Of a stretch of DNA of 11,252 nucleotides, positions 7,447 to 11,252 are shown piece after piece. The translations under genes and the position numbers were made by a program. Source of the stretch: Nitrospirota bacterium (lineage in GTDB: Bacteria > Nitrospirota_A > Leptospirillia > Leptospirillales > Leptospirillaceae); assembly GCA_021838765.1 (NCBI GenBank), contig JAKCCY010000090.1:1-11252 (forward strand), in the 5' to 3' direction. Each line of letters opens with the position of its first letter. Within the stretch, counting starts at the first letter, position 1. The notes under the pieces are model-generated. The model worked only from the letters and a program-made list of their open reading frames with translations. It did no database searches and was not told the origin of the DNA.

Positions 7447-8204
7447 ACCGGCTCCAATGGGCAAAATTTCTTCCCATGCTCCTTTTGCCCTTTCTGTTTT
7501 CTGCCTGTACCCCTTCGGTTTCTCCGAGGAACAGGCACCTGGCTCTTGAACATTACGAGTCCGGCCTCAGAAAGCTCAGCGAGAACCAGATTCAGGGAGC
7601 TTTCTGGGACTTTGAGTTCGCCAATCATCTCGATCCGAACCTGGGTCGGGTGCATTATGGACTTGGCCATGTATATTATAAAATGCATGACTTTCAGGAT
7701 GCGACCAACGAGCTTTTAAATGCCAGGAAGTTTGTCCGTGAACGGGCGGCGGCCAATAACTACCTGGGGCTCATCGAATTTCGCCAGCACAGCTATCAAA
7801 GGGCGATGCATTATTTTAACCTGTCCTTGTCCGACAGTCTTTACCGGACGCCGGAGCGTCCCTTGACGAACCTCGGCCGTACCTATATGGCGATGCACGA
7901 CCTTGATGCGGCAAGGGACCATTTTTCAAAGGCAATACTGCGAAACAATTCTTTTGCCCCAGCCCATTATTACCTTGGGGCGCTGTTTTACTCTCGGGGA
8001 AAGCTGAATCAGGCACTGAAAGAATATTCGTTTGTCATTCGTCTTGCTCCAAAATTTCCAAAGCCTTATTACGAGATTGGAAAAATTTATCTGAAACTTG
8101 AAAACCGACAGAAGGCACTGGCGGCTTTTGAAGAGGTTGTTCGTCTTGATCCGGACTCGGTCGAAGGCGTCAAGGCGTCGCATTACGTCAAGAAACTTAA
8201 GTAG
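7443..8204 (+). CDS. TPR lipoprotein, PilF/PilW-like (type IV pilus pilotin candidate)
   Basis: A 253-residue protein with a lipoprotein signal (hydrophobic core LPMLLLPFLFSAC, Cys22). The -3 position is Phe, a little off the usual Leu. The rest, about residues 33-245, is a run of roughly six TPR units, for example HYGLGHVYYKMHDFQDATNE (71-90), NLGRTYMAMHDLDAARDHFS (143-162), HYYLGALFYSRGKLNQALKE (175-194) and YYEIGKIYLKLENRQKALAA (209-228). Length and architecture match PilF/PilW, the outer-membrane pilotin that helps PilQ secretin assembly. A RodZ-like gene follows directly, and pilF next to a RodZ-type gene is known from Pseudomonas, which supports the call. The start overlaps the kinase stop (ATGA), with AGGA about 10 nt upstream. 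A generic TPR lipoprotein with another role remains possible. Confidence 0.8.
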   Translation: MNRLQWAKFLPMLLLPFLFSACTPSVSPRNRHLALEHYESGLRKLSENQIQGAFWDFEFANHLDPNLGRVHYGLGHVYYKMHDFQDATNELLNARKFVRERAAANNYLGLIEFRQHSYQRAMHYFNLSLSDSLYRTPERPLTNLGRTYMAMHDLDAARDHFSKAILRNNSFAPAHYYLGALFYSRGKLNQALKEYSFVIRLAPKFPKPYYEIGKIYLKLENRQKALAAFEEVVRLDPDSVEGVKASHYVKKLK

Positions 8205-8249
8205 ACCAAATGAAATCTCCATTGTTTGAAATATGCTGAAGGAGCCTCG

Positions 8250-9386
8250 ATGAACCCTGAAGATTCCCGCTCTGAGGAACCTCCAATCAAAAACGAGACG
8301 GACCCGATTTCTGAAGAGAGGGAGCGCATCGAAGGAGAAATCCGGAACATTGGGGCTTCCACGATTGGTGCGTTTCTGAAATTCAAGCGCCAGGAAAAGA
8401 ATCTGACACTCGACGAGATTGACCTGATCACCCATATCGGGCCTCGCTGGACAGAGGCCATCGAAGAAGGAACATGGTCAATCTATCCAAGCATGCTGTA
8501 CGCAAAGGGCCATGTCCGTGGATACTGCGAGGCTCTGGACCTTCCTTCCGAGCTTCTCCTTCAACACTACAGCAAGGAATTTATCACCGCGTTTCCCGAA
8601 GAAACCTTTCATCCCCATCCGGTATTGCAGGTCAATCAGATCCTTCAGGACTCCTCCTTGACTTCGGGCGGAACCACATCAGGATCATCGAGGTTTCTCT
8701 TCTGGATTCTCGCAGGATTTCTTCTGTTGCTGACGTTGCTCGGGGGACTGAAGGTCTGGATGGACAAGGCTGAAAAACATCATGCAGAGGAAAAAATCCA
8801 TTCCTCTTCAATGAAGGCCGCGCCAAAACAGCCAACGCCCGCTCCGTCTGCAGCGACTCCCTCTTCCTCCGCCCCTTCAGCGCCAATGGCACCTGTAACG
8901 CCATCACCTACTGTTTCTGGCTCACCCCAGGTGAGCCAACCATCTCCGCCTGTTCCAAATGCGGGCAATCAAAATCAAGTCGGTGGATCTGCGCTCACGC
9001 CTCCGCCTTCTCCGGTATCACCGTCAGGCTCTCTTTCCGGTCCTTCCAAGGCCGAGCCATCTAAAATTTCTGAAGCGGCTGGTGGAACCCCTTCAGCCCC
9101 ATCAGGGCAGCCTCTTTCAGCGGCCAAAGAACCATCTCCACCGTTTCACATATTGAAGGTCACGGCATTAAAGGATACCTACGTGGCGGTCAAGGAAGGC
9201 GACGGAAAAGCAAGACGCTATCCCCTGGCCAAAGGGAAGTCAAAAGTCTTTCACTCCAAGACAGTCTTCTGGATATCAACAAAGGATGGCGGAGCAATAC
9301 TCCTGTCGCTTGATGGACATGCTCTGGGACCGGCAGGTCCGGACCAGAAGTCCATCCAGCACAAAAAGGTTGTCTTGAGGCGGTAG
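8250..9386 (+). CDS. RodZ-like membrane protein with N-terminal HTH and C-terminal DUF4115-type domain
   Basis: A 378-residue protein. ATG 8250 follows GAAGGAG (8238-8244) by 5 nt; an in-frame TTG at 8226 is a poorer choice. Residues about 38-98 form a Cro/C1-like helix-turn-helix of the RodZ kind (TIGAFLKFKRQEKNLTLDEI, then IYPSMLYAKGHVRGYCEALDLP). Residues about 149-168 are one membrane helix, residues about 187-297 a long Pro/Ser/Ala-rich periplasmic linker, and residues about 300-378 the small beta-rich C-terminal domain (FHILKVTALKDTYVAVKEGDG...VLRR). In known RodZ the HTH binds MreB on the cytoplasmic side and the protein helps set rod shape. An acidic stretch of about 35 residues precedes the HTH. 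It lies 45 nt after the PilF-like gene and probably shares its transcript. No mre genes are in view, so a shape role is inferred from architecture. Confidence 0.85.
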   Translation: MNPEDSRSEEPPIKNETDPISEERERIEGEIRNIGASTIGAFLKFKRQEKNLTLDEIDLITHIGPRWTEAIEEGTWSIYPSMLYAKGHVRGYCEALDLPSELLLQHYSKEFITAFPEETFHPHPVLQVNQILQDSSLTSGGTTSGSSRFLFWILAGFLLLLTLLGGLKVWMDKAEKHHAEEKIHSSSMKAAPKQPTPAPSAATPSSSAPSAPMAPVTPSPTVSGSPQVSQPSPPVPNAGNQNQVGGSALTPPPSPVSPSGSLSGPSKAEPSKISEAAGGTPSAPSGQPLSAAKEPSPPFHILKVTALKDTYVAVKEGDGKARRYPLAKGKSKVFHSKTVFWISTKDGGAILLSLDGHALGPAGPDQKSIQHKKVVLRR

Positions 9387-9469
9387 GGCAAGGCGGGGCC
9401 ACACCATTTCCTGTCCCCAAACTCCGAAATGGCAGGAAGATCGAACAATCTCAAAAGAAATGGAGCAAA

Positions 9470-10498
9470 ATGACCGCACAAATTGTTACTCTCCTTAAAA
9501 AAAGAGGTTTCCGTCTTCTCCTCGAAGCAGTCATGGTCTTTGTCGCAGGAACTGCGATCGGTTGTGCCCAGGCGCCGGTCAAGCTTCATTACCGTTCTGA
9601 TGCGGGAATGACAAAACCTCATCAATATTCTTCTTCTCTCAGGTTCGGGGTCGTTCTTTTTAAAGATGACCGGGCAAGCACCCTGATGACCGGCGATCGT
9701 CAATACATCGGGTGGGGAACAAATACCTACCGAACAGACTCCGATATCGACTTGCATGTGACCAGGGCATTTGTTGACCAGTTCAACTACCTGGGTCTGA
9801 AATCCACCCTGATTCATCACCCTCCGGCAGACTTTTCTTTCCAGACAAACAGCTGGGTCCAGACCTTGAGGTCGAGATTTCCCAATATTGATGTCTTTGT
9901 GGTTGGTCGGATCATGAACTATCAGTTCCAGTCATCGCATACCGGCTATATCGAAGGGACCGGGTCAGCAATTTCGAAGGACCAGGTTGAGCTGGATGTC
10001 TATTTCATCAATGCGCAAACAGGACATCCCATCTGGGGAACCAGGATACACGAGCGCTCAATGACCAAGAGCCGCCACTCGAAACCCCTTGAGGTCGCGG
10101 CCGAACGTCTGGACCGGGATCTGCAAAAGGTGATCCTTGGGTACGCAGACCGTTCCGTAGGCCATCTGGTAAAAGTCTTTCCTGGTTCCATCCAGGTGGA
10201 AGCTTCCGCCAATCCTGCGACCGTTTCCGGAAAAACATTATCGGCTGACCAGTTCAATACACAGAAGAATCCGATACCTGCCGGCAAGGGAAGGCTTGTT
10301 GTCACAACAACACCTTCAGGAGCAAAGGTTTACATAGACAATGTCTTCTACGGCGTCACTCCATTGATGCTTGACCTTGATCCTGGAGTTCATCTTCTAA
10401 AGGTGAAGATGCATCAGTACCATACCAGCAGGGACAAAATCGGTATTTTGGGCGGAACGATGACTCCCTGGCAGGAAGACCTCCAGAAGAAGTTCTAG
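9470..10498 (+). CDS. Predicted lipoprotein with C-terminal PEGA domain
   Basis: A 342-residue protein. ATG 9470 follows GGAG (9462-9465) at a tight 4-nt spacing. An N-terminal hydrophobic segment (about 14-31) after a basic KKRGFR stretch ends in AIGC, a plausible though imperfect lipobox (Cys32). Residues about 55-230 form a mixed alpha/beta domain with VGRIMNYQFQ and VELDVYFINAQTGHPIWGTRI; its style recalls small periplasmic lipoproteins of the YajG or CsgG-like kind, but I do not firmly recognise it. Residues about 273-325 are a PEGA repeat: GRLVVTTTPSGAKVYID, then YGVTPLMLDLDPGVHLLKV. PEGA domains are usually extracytoplasmic and bind carbohydrate or protein surfaces. It is the last gene of the block, 83 nt after rodZ and just before a strong terminator. 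The specific function is unknown. Confidence 0.85.
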   Translation: MTAQIVTLLKKRGFRLLLEAVMVFVAGTAIGCAQAPVKLHYRSDAGMTKPHQYSSSLRFGVVLFKDDRASTLMTGDRQYIGWGTNTYRTDSDIDLHVTRAFVDQFNYLGLKSTLIHHPPADFSFQTNSWVQTLRSRFPNIDVFVVGRIMNYQFQSSHTGYIEGTGSAISKDQVELDVYFINAQTGHPIWGTRIHERSMTKSRHSKPLEVAAERLDRDLQKVILGYADRSVGHLVKVFPGSIQVEASANPATVSGKTLSADQFNTQKNPIPAGKGRLVVTTTPSGAKVYIDNVFYGVTPLMLDLDPGVHLLKVKMHQYHTSRDKIGILGGTMTPWQEDLQKKF

Positions 10499-10510
10499 AA
10501 TCGATCCATA

Positions 10511-10526
10511 TTGCCATTAATGGCAA
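10511..10526. repeat. Perfect 16-bp palindrome between the last operon gene and tRNA-Thr
   Basis: TTGCCATTAATGGCAA is a perfect palindrome, 12 nt after the stop of the PEGA lipoprotein gene. Its first six bases double as the predicted -35 box of the tRNA promoter. It could be a dyad operator or a small hairpin in the operon 3' end; the sequence alone does not decide. Confidence 0.6.
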
Positions 10527-10539
10527 AAAACTTTATATT
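10511..10539 (+). promoter_or_regulatory. Predicted sigma70-type promoter of tRNA-Thr
   Basis: The -35 candidate TTGCCA (10511-10516) and the -10 candidate TATATT (10534-10539) each match the consensus at five of six positions and are separated by exactly 17 nt. Transcription would start near 10546, about 27 nt before the mature tRNA. The -10 box sits inside the left arm of the operon terminator (10535-10546), so an RNA starting here would hold only the right arm and could not form that hairpin. Confidence 0.6.
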
Positions 10540-10570
10540 GGCTGGAGAATCTTCCAGCCAATATTTTTTT
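10535..10570 (+). terminator. Intrinsic terminator of the mtnP to PEGA-lipoprotein operon
   Basis: A perfect 12-bp stem (left arm 10535-10546, right arm 10553-10564) closes a 6-nt loop (GAATCT) and is followed by six Ts (10565-10570). It begins 37 nt after the lipoprotein stop and ends 2 nt before the tRNA. This is a textbook rho-independent terminator on the + strand and the clearest in the window. Confidence 0.93.
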
Positions 10571-10572
10571 CT

Positions 10573-10647
10573 GCCGGCGTAGCACAGTGGTAGTGCAGTC
10601 GATTCGTAATCGACAGGTCATCGGTTCAATCCCGATCGCCGGCTCCA
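10573..10647 (+). tRNA. tRNA-Thr (anticodon CGT)
   Basis: A full cloverleaf can be folded by eye. The acceptor stem is 7 bp (GCCGGCG/CGCCGGC). The D arm is GCAC/GTGC around AGTGGTA, the anticodon stem GTCGA/TCGAC, and the loop TTCGTAA has anticodon CGT at 10605-10607. The variable loop is 5 nt, and the T arm ATCGG/CCGAT encloses TTCAATC. All stems are perfectly paired. The discriminator is T, and CCA is encoded at 10645-10647. It reads the threonine codon ACG. The 3' half of a tRNA gene is a common integration target, and an integrase gene lies about 460 nt downstream, pointing toward the tRNA. Confidence 0.97.
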
Positions 10648-10648
10648 G
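10621..10648. other. Candidate attachment site (tRNA-Thr 3' end)
   Basis: If the downstream integrase inserted its element here, the crossover core would lie in the T-arm/acceptor part of the tRNA gene, as for many tRNA-targeting tyrosine recombinases. The tRNA is intact and ends in CCA, as expected when an element brings its own copy of the 3' end. The matching second copy would be outside this window, so this is inference only. Confidence 0.3.
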
Positions 10649-10682
10649 TTTTTTCTTAAAAAAACAAATACCAGAGCCAAAA

Positions 10683-10795
10683 ATAGCCCTTTCCGACTGT
10701 CTCATAGTGTAGCCCTTTGTAGCCTTTTGTAGCCCCTTTTTCCTTTCTCAGAGTGACAAGAAGATACACGGAAAAAACCATATCTGTAGCCTTTT
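10683..10795. repeat. GTAGCC decamer repeats, candidate recombinase arm-binding sites
   Basis: Three decamers stand head to tail at exact 10-bp steps: GTAGCCCTTT (10709-10718), GTAGCCTTTT (10719-10728) and GTAGCCCCTT (10729-10738). Two further copies flank them: ATAGCCCTTT (10683-10692) and GTAGCCTTTT (10786-10795). All point the same way. Steps of one helical turn put every copy on one face of the DNA, typical of protein-binding arrays. The position between a tRNA gene and a tyrosine recombinase gene suggests integrase arm-type or excisionase sites. The repeat itself is directly seen; the role is inferred. Confidence 0.7.
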
Positions 10796-11085
10796 ATGAC
10801 CCTCTCTATCTTTCTTATCGCTACAGCATCGTGTCAGGCCCCCCGGTCAGCATTCAAAATGTCGGGCCTTTACAATGCCTTCCAAATCCCGGCGACAACT
10901 GTAGTGCGCCGGCGCCGATTCAGTGCAAAATCACATGGTCAAACGGGTACTCGATAACGCAAGTTGCGGAAGTCAACAACTCGTGTAATGAAAGGTATAA
11001 TAACGAGGTCTTAGGATCGTGGAAGTCGTGGGGGATTAACGAGCCGGTTTTTACGTACACAGCGCCGATTGTGCCCACGCCTTGA
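10753..11085 (+). CDS. Orphan hypothetical protein, possibly a fragment
   Basis: An open frame of 110 codons beginning at GTG 10753; the upstream frame is closed by a TAG at 10720. I do not recognise it. The product has four Cys (about 42, 49, 57 and 79), many Tyr, Asn, Pro and Ser residues, and an aromatic C-terminal half (WSNGYS, WKSWGINEPVFTY), in the manner of a secreted or surface protein. No signal peptide is visible. Neither GTG 10753 nor GTG 10831 has a good Shine-Dalgarno, so this may be the tail of a decayed gene. The early codons overlap a GTAGCC decamer at 10786. In its favour, the stop lies exactly in the outer stem of an inverted repeat shared with the convergent integrase. If it is not a gene, 10648-11110 holds only the repeats and that hairpin. 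Confidence 0.35.
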   Translation: MTRRYTEKTISVAFYDPLYLSYRYSIVSGPPVSIQNVGPLQCLPNPGDNCSAPAPIQCKITWSNGYSITQVAEVNNSCNERYNNEVLGSWKSWGINEPVFTYTAPIVPTP

Positions 11086-11119
11086 AACCCGGGGGGCCGG
11101 GAAACCGGCCCTATTTCAA
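11082..11119. terminator. Composite inverted repeat between convergent genes, likely bidirectional terminator
   Basis: The inner stem GGGCCGG/CCGGCCC (11094-11100 with 11105-11111) closes a GAAA tetraloop. An outer stem TTGAAA/TTTCAA (11082-11087 with 11114-11119) surrounds it across a small asymmetric internal loop. The TGA of the + strand ORF (11083-11085) and the stop of the - strand integrase (11111-11113) both lie in the structure. The T tract is short on either strand, so termination strength is uncertain. Confidence 0.6.
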
Positions 11120-11252
11120 CATCTCTGCCAAATCCTCGGCCTTCAAATGTGTGTACCTTTTCAACATCTGGAGTTTCTTGTGACCCATGATAGTTCTGAC
11201 CTCCATCGCATCAAAACCCTTCCCAAAAAGCCTGGTGGTCGCTTCATGTCGG
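11111..11252 (-). CDS. Tyrosine recombinase/phage-type integrase, C-terminal end (truncated by window edge)
   Basis: The last 46 codons are visible, reading leftward to a TAG at 11113-11111; the rest lies beyond 11252. The fragment begins RHEATTRLF, the region of the second catalytic Arg (HxxR box). It continues with AMEVRTIMGHKK, holding the conserved His of the GH motif, and KRYTHLKAEDLAEML, holding the nucleophile Tyr and the usual C-terminal helix. This is the catalytic core end of lambda-Int/XerC-D family enzymes that cut and rejoin DNA through a 3'-phosphotyrosine. RYTHL followed by KAEDLAEML is common in phage and island integrases. With tRNA-Thr and the decamer repeats nearby it is most likely the integrase of an element inserted at that tRNA. 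Whether the whole gene is intact cannot be seen. Confidence 0.9.
   Translation of the reverse strand, partial: RHEATTRLFGKGFDAMEVRTIMGHKKLQMLKRYTHLKAEDLAEMLK

Noticed and set aside
10648..10665. GTTTTTT/AAAAAAAC hairpin as the tRNA-Thr terminator
   Set aside because: The stem is almost purely A-T and no T run follows it; the T run directly after the tRNA may help 3' processing or termination, but I cannot support a call.
10517..10705. 62-codon - strand ORF containing GIEPMTCRLR
   Set aside because: It is the antisense translation of the tRNA gene and its terminator. GIEPxTCRLR-type peptides are a recurrent false annotation over tRNA genes.
10683..10738. GTAGCC repeats as a CRISPR array
   Set aside because: The units are 10 bp and abut each other with no unique spacers; no cas genes are in view.

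Overview
The window looks like chromosomal DNA of a diderm (Gram-negative-type) bacterium. It encodes Tol envelope proteins, three lipobox lipoproteins, a type IV pilus pilotin-like TPR protein and a RodZ-like protein, with moderately GC-rich codon use. The gene content and protein style remind me of the Nitrospirota, Leptospirillum in particular, but that is an impression from sequence alone and not proven.

Layout. Everything from 1 to about 10.5 kb is on the + strand and tightly packed. Block 1 (1-5508) is the end of a TolA/TonB-type protein, then tolB, a lipidated cpoB/ybgF homologue, mutL and miaA. The genes overlap or sit 5 to 38 nt apart, so they probably form one operon joining envelope maintenance, mismatch repair and tRNA modification. 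No pal gene lies at its usual place between tolB and cpoB. Block 2 (about 5568-10570) starts at a predicted promoter and holds mtnP, a PfkB-family kinase, a PilF/PilW-like TPR lipoprotein, a RodZ-like protein and a PEGA-domain lipoprotein. The first three genes are chained by ATGA stop/start overlaps. The block ends at a strong intrinsic terminator (10535-10570).

Block 3 (10511-11252) is a tRNA gene followed by what looks like the edge of an integrated element. tRNA-Thr(CGT), with encoded CCA, lies at 10573-10647. Its likely promoter is interlaced with the terminator of block 2: the -10 box is inside the left arm of the terminator stem. Past the tRNA come exact 10-bp-phased GTAGCC decamers, an orphan ORF of 110 codons, a composite inverted repeat covering both convergent stop codons, and, on the - strand, the C-terminal end of a tyrosine recombinase running off the window edge. 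Together these suggest a genomic island or prophage inserted at the 3' end of tRNA-Thr, with most of it beyond 11252.

Most of the window is ordinary housekeeping sequence. The best leads are the junction between tRNA and integrase (repeats, orphan gene), the interlocked terminator and promoter, and the MTA phosphorylase/PfkB kinase pair of unresolved substrate.
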